Assembly: GCA_955652025.1 (NCBI GenBank)
Contig: CATPAO010000025.1
Span: 1-12,292, forward strand
From: Casimicrobiaceae bacterium
GTDB taxonomy: Bacteria > Pseudomonadota > Gammaproteobacteria > Burkholderiales > Casimicrobiaceae
Direction of reading: 5' to 3'
Length of the DNA: 12,292 nt
This document shows, piece by piece, positions 1-7,545 of this stretch. Positions within the stretch are counted from its first letter, which is position 1; each line of letters opens with the position of its first letter. The translations under genes and the position numbers were made by a program. The notes beneath the pieces were generated by a model. It made no database searches, was not told where the DNA came from, and was given only the letters and a program-made list of their open reading frames with translations.

Positions 1-270
1 GCACGGGTCGAGGCTGCACGGGTCGAGACGGCACGAGCAGAGACCGCACGGGTCGAGGCTGCACGGGTCGAGGCTGCACGGGTCGAGACGGCACGAGCAG
101 AGACGGCACGAGCAGAGACGGCACGAGCCGACGCCGCACAGGCCGAGGCCGCACGGGTCGAGGCCGCACGGGTCGAGGCCGCACGGGTCGAGGCCGCACC
201 AGCCGACGTCGCACGGATCGAGGCCGCACGGATCGAATTTGCGCACGAGGAGGCCGCAAGACGGGAAGCG
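1..270 (+). repeat. 15-bp tandem repeat encoding an Ala-Arg-x-Glu/Asp-x pentapeptide
   Basis: Eighteen consecutive 15-bp units in one frame, typified by GCACGGGTCGAGGCT and GCACGAGCAGAGACG. Units at 151-195 are three identical copies of GCACGGGTCGAGGCC. A higher-order period of 60 bp is also visible: bases 1-44 recur at 61-104. The last three or four units (from about 226) are degenerate. A pentad of Arg and Glu does not match a heptad coiled coil, and the charges rotate around a helix, so a single solvent-exposed helix is more likely. The array may continue to the left of the window. Confidence 0.95.
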
Positions 271-714
271 GTGCGTCGGGCGATAGGACGACAGCTGGAC
301 GAGGAGGCTGCCCGGCGTGAAGCTGCAACGGCTGCAGCGCGCCTGTCACCCTCGTGGAGCAGCGCACGTCGATACAGGCTCTTCGGTCGCACTGACCCCA
401 ACGCGGAAATCATCCTCTATGCGGAAGCCTGGAGCCGGAAGATCCAGCTGAACATGACGTTCGACATGGTCCGCGAAGCGGCGAAGCAGCCTCACACCGA
501 TCCCTTGGTGACGGTGGCCATTCGTAGCGACGGCTCGGTGGAGTCGGTGACGTTCGTTCAATCCAGCGGCGTGGCAGCTATCGACGAAGCGATACGACGC
601 ATCGTGCACAGCCAGACGCCCTACCAGGTGTTCCCGCCGGACCTGGCCCGCGAGTACGACGTGATCGAGATCCGCCGAACCTGGCACTTCGACGTGGCGA
701 TTCGGCTGCAATGA
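1..714 (+). CDS. TolA/TonB-like envelope protein, C-terminal part (5' end outside window)
   Basis: The reading frame is open from base 1 to a TGA at 712-714, so the N-terminus lies outside the window; the visible part is 237 codons. Codons 1-90 encode 18 units of a five-residue repeat, mostly ARVEA, ARVET or ARAET. About 30 Ala/Arg/Glu-rich residues follow, then a globular C-terminal domain from about codon 125 to the end. That domain contains PLVTVAIRSDGSVESV, VQSSGVAAIDEAI and a closing RRTWHFDV, which matches the TonB/TolA C-terminal fold (a glycine-containing beta hairpin, then a helix around AIDEAIRRIV). Proteins of this layout normally have an N-terminal membrane anchor, a long periplasmic helix and a C-terminal domain that contacts an outer-membrane or periplasmic partner. 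Here the anchor is unseen and the partner unknown. The GTG at 271 would be only an internal start, and the repeats before it are in the same frame and clearly coding. Confident in the domain, not in the exact role. Confidence 0.85.
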   Translation, partial: ARVEAARVETARAETARVEAARVEAARVETARAETARAETARADAAQAEAARVEAARVEAARVEAAPADVARIEAARIEFAHEEAARREAVRRAIGRQLDEEAARREAATAAARLSPSWSSARRYRLFGRTDPNAEIILYAEAWSRKIQLNMTFDMVREAAKQPHTDPLVTVAIRSDGSVESVTFVQSSGVAAIDEAIRRIVHSQTPYQVFPPDLAREYDVIEIRRTWHFDVAIRLQ

Positions 715-938
715 TGAGACAGTGGCAGGCTTCGGGCGATTCTCAACGCGTTGGCCTGGGCGCCCAACCTACTCCCCCAAGTTGGACCACCGTAGCGCTC
801 CACGGCAGCCCATTTCTCACCTCGACAGCTGCTCCGAGTCGATGACCGCCATTGCGCCCCATAGCAGCCAGTCCTCATGGGAAAAGCAGACGCTCGCGAC
901 GCCAGGAACCGCGAAGGCGCGACAAGTCCGCAATCTAC
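715..938. other. intergenic region, nothing recognised
   Basis: No reading frame here has a plausible start, ribosome site and protein-like composition. A 92-codon plus-strand frame starting at 722 is Ser/Arg/Pro-rich, resembles no family I know and ends inside the ribosome-binding/ATG region of the next ORF. I regard it as non-coding. No clear terminator follows the TonB-like gene. Confidence 0.5.
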
Positions 939-967
939 TTGACAGCGCGAAAACGCGTGCGCGAAAT
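939..967 (+). promoter_or_regulatory. possible sigma70-type promoter for the hydro-lyase/importer unit
   Basis: A perfect TTGACA lies at 939-944, followed after 17 bases by CGAAAT (962-967), a weak -10 sharing the last three bases with TATAAT. Transcription would begin near 974, just ahead of the strong ribosome-binding site at 983-991. The position fits, but the -10 is poor in a GC-rich genome, so this is a candidate only. Confidence 0.35.
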
Positions 968-996
968 TTGCCGCTTCAACGCAAGGGGAGGCGGTC

Positions 997-1095
997 ATGA
1001 CACATTGCAGCATGCTGTTGTCATCGGTGATTGCGAGGGCGGGACACCGGAAGGCGTGGACAAGTTGCAAATCGAATCAATCTCGAGCGCGCTGA
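997..1095 (+). CDS. candidate 32-aa leader ORF coupled to the hydro-lyase
   Basis: An ATG at 997 has a near-ideal Shine-Dalgarno, AAGGGGAGG at 983-991, five bases upstream, far better than anything before the hydro-lyase start. The ORF has 32 codons (begins [10 protein letters not shown], ends SNQSRAR) and stops with TGA at 1093-1095. The ATG of the next gene starts at 1097, giving TGA-A-ATG, the spacing expected for translational re-initiation. The peptide has no recognisable domain and no run of one amino acid that would mark an attenuator. It could be a leader peptide whose translation delivers ribosomes to the weakly initiated hydro-lyase, or a chance ORF. The ribosome site and spacing are seen; the coupling is inferred. 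Confidence 0.4.
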   Translation: MTHCSMLLSSVIARAGHRKAWTSCKSNQSRAR

Positions 1096-1096
1096 A

Positions 1097-1915
1097 ATGC
1101 CGGCGACCTCCGACGTGAGCATCGCGCCCGCGCACGCTACGACTGACGTCGTCGCCATTCGGCAACGGATCCGGACGGGAGCTTTTACCGGACACACTTC
1201 TGGCATTGCCCCGCGTCATGTTCAAGGTAACGTCGTCATTCTGCCGGCTGACATGGCGACCGACTTCCTTCTCTATTGCCAGCGCAATCCAAGGCCTTGC
1301 CCATTGCTCGCCGTCTCCGCGCCGGACCAACCCATGCTGCCCGCGCTAGGCGCTGACATCGACATCCGCACCGACGTTCCCCGCTACCGCATTTGGCGCG
1401 ATGGCGTCGTCGTCGACGAGCCCACCGACATTGCCCGCCATTGGCGCAGCGATCTCGTCACCTTCGTCATCGGTTGCTCGTTCTCGTTCGAGCAAGCTTT
1501 GCTCGAAGCAGGCCTTCCGCTGCGGCACGTTGCGCTCGGGCGGAACGTCGCCATGTACCGCACCACCATCGCCACCGAGTCCGCGGGCAGATTCCACGGG
1601 CCGCTGGTGGTGTCGATGCGACCGTTCACCCCGGCCAACGCGATTCGCGCAGTTCAGATCACGTCCCGGTTTCCCGCAGTGCACGGCGCACCCATACATC
1701 TCGGCAAGCCCGAACTAATCGGCATCAAGGATCTCGCAAAACCGGACTATGGCGACAGCATCGCGATGGCCGCCGACGAGCTGCCCGTCTTCTGGGCGTG
1801 CGGCGTGACTCCGCAGGCAGCATTGGCCGCGGCTCGTCCGCCATTTTGCATAACGCACGCGCCGGGCTGTATGCTCGTCACCGACCGGTTGAATCACGAG
1901 CTGGCATTGTTTTAG
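1097..1915 (+). CDS. DUF1445 family putative hydro-lyase (YcsI / D-glutamate cyclase-like)
   Basis: A 272-aa cytosolic protein of the DUF1445 (YcsI/UPF0317) family, at the family's usual length. Family blocks visible in order are [10 protein letters not shown] (36-45), [11 protein letters not shown] (61-71), [13 protein letters not shown] (86-98), [14 protein letters not shown] (126-139), MYRT (153-156), MRPF (174-177), [13 protein letters not shown] (187-199), FWACGVTPQ (232-240) and [11 protein letters not shown] (253-263). The family is annotated as putative hydro-lyase, shares its domain with mitochondrial D-glutamate cyclase, and in Bacillus sits beside the 5-oxoprolinase genes; the reaction of this member is not established. 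The ATG at 1097 was chosen because the family starts near here and the frame upstream (TTG at 1031) encodes unrelated residues. The ATG lacks a good ribosome site and may depend on the preceding leader ORF. The importer genes begin 62 bp downstream, suggesting co-transcription and perhaps action on the imported compound. Confidence 0.88.
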   Translation: MPATSDVSIAPAHATTDVVAIRQRIRTGAFTGHTSGIAPRHVQGNVVILPADMATDFLLYCQRNPRPCPLLAVSAPDQPMLPALGADIDIRTDVPRYRIWRDGVVVDEPTDIARHWRSDLVTFVIGCSFSFEQALLEAGLPLRHVALGRNVAMYRTTIATESAGRFHGPLVVSMRPFTPANAIRAVQITSRFPAVHGAPIHLGKPELIGIKDLAKPDYGDSIAMAADELPVFWACGVTPQAALAAARPPFCITHAPGCMLVTDRLNHELALF

Positions 1916-1977
1916 GACGGTGGCGGCGCCTGCGGGCGCGGCGACATCGATTTCTTCCGCCATCTAGGAGTACTGCG

Positions 1978-3233
1978 ATGCAACGTCTGTGGCTTTGGTT
2001 CGCGCTTGGCCTTGTGCTTTCACTGGCGCGACCGGCGCTGGCGCAGGAAGAGATCCGGATCGGCGCCATCTATCCGCTGACCGGCGCGGCGGCCTCGACG
2101 GGGCTGGAGCTGAAGAATGCGCTGGAGCTTGCCGCCGACCTGATCAACAACGGGACCAAGGGGCTCAATCTGCCGCTGACCACGACGGGCGGCCTGCCGA
2201 ATCTGAAGGGCGCCAGGATCAAGCTGATCTTCGGCGACCATCAGGGCAACCCGCAGACCGGCGCGACGGAGGCCGAGCGGCTGATTTCGCAGGAAAAGGT
2301 CGTCGCCCTGATCGGCTCGTATTTCAGCAACGTCACGAATACCGCGAGCCAAGTCGCGGAGCGCAATGGCATCCCCTTCCTGAATCCCGAATCCTCTTCG
2401 GCGACGTTGACCCAGCGCAATTTCAAGTGGTTCTTCCGGACGACGCCGCACGATGATCTGTTCGTCGCCAACTTCTTCGAGTTCCTGAAGGACGTCGAGA
2501 AGAGGAAGAACATCTCGGTTAAGCGGATCGCCCTGTTCAACGAAAACACGCTTTTCGGCACCGAGACCACGAAAATCGAAGAGCGGCTCGCCGGCGAGCA
2601 GAAATACCCCATCGTCGAGAAGATCCTGTACCCCGCCAAGAGCACGCAGCTCACGTCGGAAGTGCAGCGTATCAAGGCGGCGAACCCCGACCTGATCATG
2701 CAGTCGTCGTATCTCGGCGATGCCATCCTCTCGATGAAAACGTACAAGGAGCTCGGGGTCGCGCCCGATGCGCTGCTCGCCAACGACGCCGGTTTCAACG
2801 ACTCCGAATTCCTGAGGACGCTGGGGAAGGATGGAGAATACATCCTGAGCCGCGAAGTCTGGGCGCTCGATCTGGCCGCCAAGAACCCCTTGATCAAGCA
2901 AGTCAACGATCTCTACTTCGAGCGTTACAAGACGAACTTCAACGGCAACTCGGCGCGGAGCTTCACCGGTCTCATGACGTTGGCGGACGCGATTAACCGC
3001 GCGGGCAGCACCAGGCCCGAGGCCATCCAGAAGGCGCTCGCAGAAACGAACATCCCGAGCAGCAAACTCATCATGCCGTGGAAAGGGATCCGGTTCGACG
3101 CCGCCGGTCAGAACACCCTGGCAGCGGCATCATCGTGCAGGCGCAGGACGGCAAGTACGTAACGGTCTGGCCATTCGAGCTCGCCTCGCGCGAGGTCATC
3201 TGGCCGATGCCCAAATGGGACCAGCGCAAATAG
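1978..3233 (+). pseudogene. livK: livK-type ABC substrate-binding protein gene with a one-base frameshift
   Basis: Encodes a periplasmic type I solute-binding protein of the branched-chain/hydrophobic amino-acid (HAAT) ABC family (Peripl_BP_6 type). The ATG at 1978 has AGGAG at 1966-1970. Residues 1-22 form a signal peptide, with cleavage after ALA22 before QEEIRIGAIYPLTG, the classic start of the mature fold. Other family segments are GDHQGNPQTGATEAERLI, ALIGSYFSNVT and IPFLNPESSS. The frame is intact through codon 381 (QNTL, ending at 3120), then reads 13 foreign residues to a stop at 3160-3162. The expected ending GSGIIVQAQDGKYVTVWPF...PKWDQRK continues in the next frame to TAG at 3231-3233, so one base is missing near 3120-3122. 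Restored, the protein would be 418 aa; as given it is 394 aa and lacks its last 37 native residues. No other lesion is visible, so this is either a recent mutation or a base-calling error. Substrate unknown. Confidence 0.9.
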
Positions 3234-3245
3234 CTCGCTGGTGAT

Positions 3246-3293
3246 CCGGGACGCTGCATCGCGCTGGCCCGCGACTGTCAGCGCAGGTCCCGG
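3246..3293 (+). promoter_or_regulatory. stem-loop between binding-protein and permease genes
   Basis: CCGGGAC (3246-3252) pairs with GTCCCGG (3287-3293). After one bulged G the stem continues as CTGC (3254-3257) with GCAG (3283-3286), giving 11 pairs. It begins 12 bases after the native livK stop and has no T-run, so it is unlikely to be a full terminator. Stem-loops at this place in ABC importer operons commonly stabilise the upstream mRNA so that binding protein is made in excess over permease. That role is inferred here. Confidence 0.5.
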
Positions 3294-3335
3294 ACAGCAT
3301 CCGGCCGTCGTGGCCTCACGGACCGGCGGCAGGCA

Positions 3336-4208
3336 ATGAACGCCTCGTTCGACATCCTGCTGCAGACGCTGCTCTCCGGCGTCCTGATCGGCCTGATCTA
3401 CGCGCTGGTCGCCGTGGGACTGACGATGATCTTCGGTGTGATGGACATCGTCAATTTCGCGCACGGCGAATTTCTGATGCTCGGCATGTATGCGAGCTTC
3501 TGGGGCTTCGCTCTGTGGGCGCTCGATCCGATGTTCACGCTGCCGTTCACCGCGCTGATGCTGTTCGCGCTCGGGGCGGCGATCTACCACCTCGTCATCC
3601 GGCGCATCATCCGCGCGCCGATGCTCTCGCAGATCTTCACCACTTTCGGGTTGATGATCCTGTTCCGCGGCCTCGCTCAGTTCTTCTGGAAGCCGGATTT
3701 CCGCAGCATCGACCACAGCATCGTCCAGGGCAAAGTGGTGTTCGGCGCCCTGCAGTTCGGACTCCCGCAACTCGTCGCTGGCGCAGGCGCCGTCATCGTG
3801 ACCGGCGTCGTATGGTGGTTTCTGCAGCGTACGCGCCTGGGTGCCGCGCTGGAGGCCACCGCGGCCGACAAGGAAGCCGCCGCGCTGATGGGCATCGACG
3901 TCGAGCGGATGTTCGCCCTTGCCTGGGGCATCGGCGCCGCCTGTGCCGGGATTGCCGGTGCTCTGCTCTCGACATTCGTTCCGATCTTTCCGGAGGTCGG
4001 CGCAAACTTCATCCTCATCGCCTTCGTCACCGTCGCGCTCGGCGGCTTCGGCAGCGTCGCCGGTGCATTCTGGGCGGGCATCATCGTGGGCATCGTCGAG
4101 GTTCTCGGGGGCTTCCTGCTGGGTCCCCAATACAAGCTGGCGCTGGTGCTCGGGCTCTACCTGGCCGTCGTGCTGCTGCGGCCGCAGGGGTTACTCGGTC
4201 GTGCCTGA
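3336..4208 (+). CDS. livH: branched-chain/hydrophobic amino-acid ABC permease, LivH type
   Basis: A 290-aa integral inner-membrane permease, full length for LivH. It has the family's hydrophobic segments and hallmark sequences: GVLIGLIYALVAVGLTMIFG (15-34), DIVNFAHGEFLMLG (37-50), the cytoplasmic coupling region around RTRLGAALEATAADKEAAALMGID (165-188), GGFGSVAGAFWAGIIVGI (236-253) and a terminal LRPQGLLGR. With LivM it forms the membrane channel, energised by LivG and LivF. The ATG at 3336 has a modest purine-rich GGCAGGC upstream, and its N-terminus aligns with the family. The intergenic space from livK holds the stem-loop at 3246-3293. The next gene starts 21 bp after the stop. The substrate class (branched-chain or other amino acids, amides, small acids) cannot be told from the permease sequence. 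Confidence 0.93.
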   Translation: MNASFDILLQTLLSGVLIGLIYALVAVGLTMIFGVMDIVNFAHGEFLMLGMYASFWGFALWALDPMFTLPFTALMLFALGAAIYHLVIRRIIRAPMLSQIFTTFGLMILFRGLAQFFWKPDFRSIDHSIVQGKVVFGALQFGLPQLVAGAGAVIVTGVVWWFLQRTRLGAALEATAADKEAAALMGIDVERMFALAWGIGAACAGIAGALLSTFVPIFPEVGANFILIAFVTVALGGFGSVAGAFWAGIIVGIVEVLGGFLLGPQYKLALVLGLYLAVVLLRPQGLLGRA

Positions 4209-4229
4209 CATCGCCCATCGCGTGCGCGG

Positions 4230-5291
4230 ATGATGTCGCCGGCGCCTTCCGCCGTGCCGCAGCATCCGCCACCGGCCGTCGCCGCTTGCACGCCCCGGCA
4301 CGCGACCGCGAAACGCGCCGCGCTGCTGGCGGTCCTTGCCGCGGCGCTCGCGTTGCCATACGTGGTAACCAACGCCAGCCAGCTCAACTACGCCATCCTG
4401 GTGCTGATGATCGCGCAAGCCGGCGTCGCCTGGAACATCCTTGGGGGTTACGCGGGACAGGTGTCGCTCGGCCACGCCGCCTTCTACGGCATCGGGGCCT
4501 ACACGTCCACGCAATTGCTGCTGGCCTTCAGCATCTCGCCCTGGCTCGGCATGCTGGCGGGCGGTGGCGTGGCTGTGCTATTCGCGCTCGCGATCGGCTG
4601 GCCCTGCTTTCGGCTCAAGGGCCACTACTTCGCGATGGCCACCATCGCCATTGCCGAAATCCTGCAGATCGTCGTGACCAACTGGGACTGGCTCGGCGGC
4701 GCGGTCGGTCTGTCGTTGCCCGTGGCGGAAGCGGGCTGGCAGGGTTTCGTCTTCAACAAGTCCAAGGTGCCCTACTATTACATCATCCTGGCGCTGCTGC
4801 TCGTCACGCTGGGCACGAGCTGGCTGATCGAGCGCACCTTCCTCGGCTACTACTTCCGCGCCATCAAGGACGAGCCGGATGCCGCCCGCAGCGTCGGGGT
4901 CGACCTCACGCGCTACAAGTTGATCGCCATTGCCACCAGCAGCTTTCTGACAGCGCTGGGCGGCACCTTCTACGCGCAGAAGGAGCTGTTCATTGATCCA
5001 GGCTCGACGATGGCGACGTCGCTGTCGATCAAAATCGCACTGGTGGCGATTCTGGGCGGCGTCGGCAGCCTCGGCGGACCGGTGGCGGGCGCGGTGATCC
5101 TGACGGCGATCGAGGAAACGACGCGCGCCATGTTCGGCGGAACAGGCCGCGGGACCGACCTCATCATCTACGCGCTGCTGATCATCTTTGTCGCGGTCTT
5201 CTACCCCAGTGGCGTCGCCGGCTGGTGGCGCGACCTCGAGCGGCGCTGGCTCGGGGCCGGGCGGTCCGGCGGAGACGGGAGGGCGCGGTGA
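4230..5291 (+). CDS. livM: branched-chain/hydrophobic amino-acid ABC permease, LivM type
   Basis: A 353-aa inner-membrane permease, second channel subunit of the importer. After a Pro/Ala/His-rich N-terminal extension of about 27 residues come hydrophobic segments and the LivM hallmark GGYAGQVSLGHAAFYGIGAY (72-91), FRLKGHYFAMATIAIAEI (127-144), the coupling loop FRAIKDEPDAARSVGVDLTRYK (209-230) and ILGGVGSLGGPVAGA (274-288). There are two possible adjacent starts, ATG at 4230 and at 4233, with no strong ribosome site, so translation may be coupled to livH. The C-terminus after YPSGVAGWW is a short Arg/Gly-rich cytoplasmic tail. The TGA stop at 5289-5291 overlaps the GTG start of livG (GTGA), typical of tight translational coupling in an operon. 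Confidence 0.92.
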   Translation: MMSPAPSAVPQHPPPAVAACTPRHATAKRAALLAVLAAALALPYVVTNASQLNYAILVLMIAQAGVAWNILGGYAGQVSLGHAAFYGIGAYTSTQLLLAFSISPWLGMLAGGGVAVLFALAIGWPCFRLKGHYFAMATIAIAEILQIVVTNWDWLGGAVGLSLPVAEAGWQGFVFNKSKVPYYYIILALLLVTLGTSWLIERTFLGYYFRAIKDEPDAARSVGVDLTRYKLIAIATSSFLTALGGTFYAQKELFIDPGSTMATSLSIKIALVAILGGVGSLGGPVAGAVILTAIEETTRAMFGGTGRGTDLIIYALLIIFVAVFYPSGVAGWWRDLERRWLGAGRSGGDGRAR

Positions 5292-6004
5292 CGCCGACGC
5301 TGCTCGACGTGCGCGGGGTGTCCAAACATTACGGCGGCTTGAGCGCCAACGAGGACGTGAGCTTCGCGGTCGGTCGAGGTGAGATCGTCGGCCTTATCGG
5401 CCCGAACGGGGCCGGGAAGACGACGCTCTTCAACTGCCTCGCCGGCTCGTGCGCGCCAAGCGCCGGAAGCATCTCGTTCGACGGCGAGACGTTTGCCCGG
5501 CTCACACCCGAAACGGCCGCGCGACGCGGTATCGCCCGGACCTTCCAGATCGTCCGCACGTTCGCGTCGATGACTGCATGCGAGAACGTCATGGTTGGCG
5601 CCATGTTGCGGAACCGGCGCGTCGCCCGCGCCCGCAGCCTCGCGCTGGACGCATTAGCGTTCGTCGGCTTGAGCGCGCGGGCGGCGGCGCTGGCCGGAAC
5701 GATGACCGTGGCCGAACAGCGGCGGCTCGAAGTCGCCCGTGCATTGGCGACCGGACCGAAGCTGCTGTTGCTTGACGAAGTCATGGCCGGATTGAACCCC
5801 GCCGAGGTGCGCGAGGCAGTGGACCTCGTATTGCGCATTCGTGACCGCGACATAGCCTGCGTCATCGTTGAGCACGTCATGGAGGCGATCATGCCGATCG
5901 CCCACCGCATCGTCGTGCTCGACGCCGGCCGCAAGATCGCCGAAGGACCGCCGGAAACGATAGCACGCGACCCGGCAGTGCTTACCGCGTATCTCGGGGA
6001 TTGA
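5288..6004 (+). CDS. livG: ABC transporter ATP-binding protein, LivG type
   Basis: A 238-aa cytoplasmic ATPase, one of the two nucleotide-binding subunits of the importer. The start is GTG at 5288, with GGGAGGG at 5277-5283 and a 4-base GTGA overlap with livM. Motifs seen are Walker A GPNGAGKTT (38-46), Q-loop Gln87 in RTFQIVR, a signature region MTVAEQRRLEVARAL (139-153), Walker B LLLLDE (159-164), D-loop AGLNP (167-171) and the switch His196 in VEHVME. The signature is MTVAEQ instead of LSGGQ or LPYGQ. Variants of this kind, together with a MAGLNP D-loop, occur in a LivG subgroup, so the ATPase is probably functional. livF begins one base after its stop. Confidence 0.93.
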   Translation: MTPTLLDVRGVSKHYGGLSANEDVSFAVGRGEIVGLIGPNGAGKTTLFNCLAGSCAPSAGSISFDGETFARLTPETAARRGIARTFQIVRTFASMTACENVMVGAMLRNRRVARARSLALDALAFVGLSARAAALAGTMTVAEQRRLEVARALATGPKLLLLDEVMAGLNPAEVREAVDLVLRIRDRDIACVIVEHVMEAIMPIAHRIVVLDAGRKIAEGPPETIARDPAVLTAYLGD

Positions 6005-6005
6005 G

Positions 6006-6710
6006 ATGCTTGAGGTCGAACGCATACGGGTCAGTTACCAGCGTGTGCCAGCGCTGCACGACATCAGCCTCCGAGTGAAACCCGGCGAAATCGTCGCCAT
6101 CGTTGGCGGCAATGGCAATGGTAAATCCACCACGCTGCGGGCGATCGCGGGCCTCAATCGTCTCGATGCAGGACGGATTGCGCTGGCAGACGTCGACATC
6201 GGCCCGCTTGCGCCCCATGCGCGCGTTCGTTTGGGCATCTCGCTGGTGCCCGAAGGGCGGCGCCTTTTTCCGCGGCTCACCGTTGCGCGCAACCTCGAGC
6301 TCGGCGCCTATACGCGAACTGATCCGGCGGAGGTCGCAGCCACACTGGAGCAGGTATTCGTGCTCTTTCCGGTCCTTCAGGAACGACGACGGCAATTCGC
6401 AGGAACGATGAGCGGCGGTGAGCAGCAAATGCTGGCAATTGGCCGCGGTTTGATGGCGCGCCCGCAACTCCTACTGCTGGACGAGCCCTCGTGGGGAATC
6501 GCGCCGAAGCTCGTTACCAGGATTCTCGATACGATCGTCGCGATTAATGCCACCGGCGTGAGCATTCTGCTGGTCGAGCAGAATCTGCGCCGCGCCCTGG
6601 CGATCGCAGACAGGGCCTACGTGATCCAGACCGGGAGGGTGGTGCTCGAAGGCTCGGGCCAGGACCTGCTCGATAGTGCGCTGGTCAAGCTGGCGTACCT
6701 TGGAGGATAG
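6006..6710 (+). CDS. livF: ABC transporter ATP-binding protein, LivF type
   Basis: A 234-aa cytoplasmic ATPase, partner of LivG in the importer. The ATG at 6006 is one base after the livG TGA (TGA-G-ATG), so translation is probably coupled. Motifs are Walker A GGNGNGKST (34-42, with Asn where Ala is usual), the LivF-typical LVPEGRRLFPRLTV (80-93), signature MSGGEQQMLAIGRGLM (135-150), Walker B LLLLDE (155-160) followed by PSWGIAPKLV, and VEQN at 190-193, where Gln replaces the switch His as is normal in LivF. The length is ordinary for LivF. This is the last importer gene: a 124-bp gap with only a weak 5-bp hairpin (GCCGG/CCGGC just after the stop) separates it from the next gene. Confidence 0.94.
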   Translation: MLEVERIRVSYQRVPALHDISLRVKPGEIVAIVGGNGNGKSTTLRAIAGLNRLDAGRIALADVDIGPLAPHARVRLGISLVPEGRRLFPRLTVARNLELGAYTRTDPAEVAATLEQVFVLFPVLQERRRQFAGTMSGGEQQMLAIGRGLMARPQLLLLDEPSWGIAPKLVTRILDTIVAINATGVSILLVEQNLRRALAIADRAYVIQTGRVVLEGSGQDLLDSALVKLAYLGG

Positions 6711-6834
6711 GGCCGGCATCAACCGGCGAGCATCCAGCAAGTCGAGAAAATCCGCATGACGCCGTGTCAAAGGCGCCGATACAGCGCATTCACCGTCATT
6801 CGACCGAGCATAGGCTTCAGGCGCGAGACCGCAA

Positions 6835-7545
6835 GTGAGCTTTGGCGTATTCGCAGTGATCGCCGCGGCCGTGATGGTCGCGGCCTTCGTTCAGGGAGCC
6901 ACGGGAGTCGGTTTCGCACTGATTGTCGCGCCCATTCTGGCGTTCCTGGCACCCGATCTACTGCCGGTGTGCCTGCTGGTGCTGATGGTCCCGCTCAATG
7001 TGTACGTCGCCTGGCGCGAGCGAGCGGCGCTAGACCGCTCGGGCGCCGGTTGGATCACGGCCGGGAGATTTCTGGGCACGTTCGGTGGTCTATGGGTACT
7101 CACCGCATTGACATCGAGCCATCTCAGCATTCTGATTGGGGCAGCAACCATTCTGGCGGCGATCGCCACACTCATCGCTCCCTCGTTCACGCCGGGTCGC
7201 CGGGCGTTTGTCGCAGCCGGTGTCATTACCGGCGTTACGGAGACGGCGACCGGGATCGGAGGGCCGCCGCTTGCGCTCGTTTATCAGCATCAAGCAGCGG
7301 CTAAGCTTCGCTCCACGATCGCCTTTTGCTTTCTGGTGGGCGAATTGATGTCGCTAGCCTTCCTGGCAATGGCCGGGCGCGTGAGTGCGTCGCAGTTCGG
7401 AGCGGCGCTTACGCTCGTACCAACACTCGTCGTTGGGGCAGTGGTGAGTCGCCTGATTCATGACCGGGTCGGCGGCCGTCCGCTGCGCGTGTTCGTGCTG
7501 CTCTTCGCGATCGTGTCCGGCGCAGTGTTACTTGTCCGGGCATGA
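6835..7545 (+). CDS. TauE/SafE family membrane permease
   Basis: A 236-aa polytopic membrane protein of the TauE/SafE (DUF81) family, close to the usual 240-260 aa. It shows the two internally related halves of the family: the first opens with AAFVQGATGVGFALIVAPIL (16-34), and the second has ITGVTETATGIGGPPLALVY (131-150) with the GxGGPP turn. About seven or eight hydrophobic stretches are visible. Members export or import sulfite, sulfoacetate, taurine-related compounds or other organic anions; the substrate here is unknown. The start is GTG at 6835; no ATG in this frame lies nearby and the ribosome site is weak. It follows livF by 124 bp on the same strand and could be part of the same unit or separately transcribed. 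Confidence 0.85.
   Translation: MSFGVFAVIAAAVMVAAFVQGATGVGFALIVAPILAFLAPDLLPVCLLVLMVPLNVYVAWRERAALDRSGAGWITAGRFLGTFGGLWVLTALTSSHLSILIGAATILAAIATLIAPSFTPGRRAFVAAGVITGVTETATGIGGPPLALVYQHQAAAKLRSTIAFCFLVGELMSLAFLAMAGRVSASQFGAALTLVPTLVVGAVVSRLIHDRVGGRPLRVFVLLFAIVSGAVLLVRA

Noticed and set aside
1..270. CRISPR-like or regulatory iteron array
   Set aside because: There are no spacers: units are contiguous 15-mers in one open frame that continues into a TonB-like domain, so this is coding repeat DNA.
1393..1977. In-frame extension upstream of the binding-protein ATG
   Set aside because: It overlaps the hydro-lyase gene, is Arg-rich shadow sequence, and would bury an evident signal peptide that starts at 1978 behind a good ribosome site.
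2020..2901. 293-codon minus-strand frame opposite livK
   Set aside because: Antisense shadow of a recognised coding region; no ribosome site or domain.
3108..4130. 340-codon minus-strand frame opposite livH
   Set aside because: Composition is charged and repetitive with no domain, as expected for the antisense of a GC-rich gene; livH on the other strand is unmistakable.
3515..4996. 493-codon plus-strand frame across livH and livM
   Set aside because: It is an Arg/His/Ala-rich out-of-frame reading of two well-identified permease genes.
5426..5745. LivG signature motif MTVAEQ as a sign of an inactive ATPase
   Set aside because: Walker A, Walker B, Q-loop and switch His are all present, and degenerate signatures of this kind occur in a known LivG subgroup.
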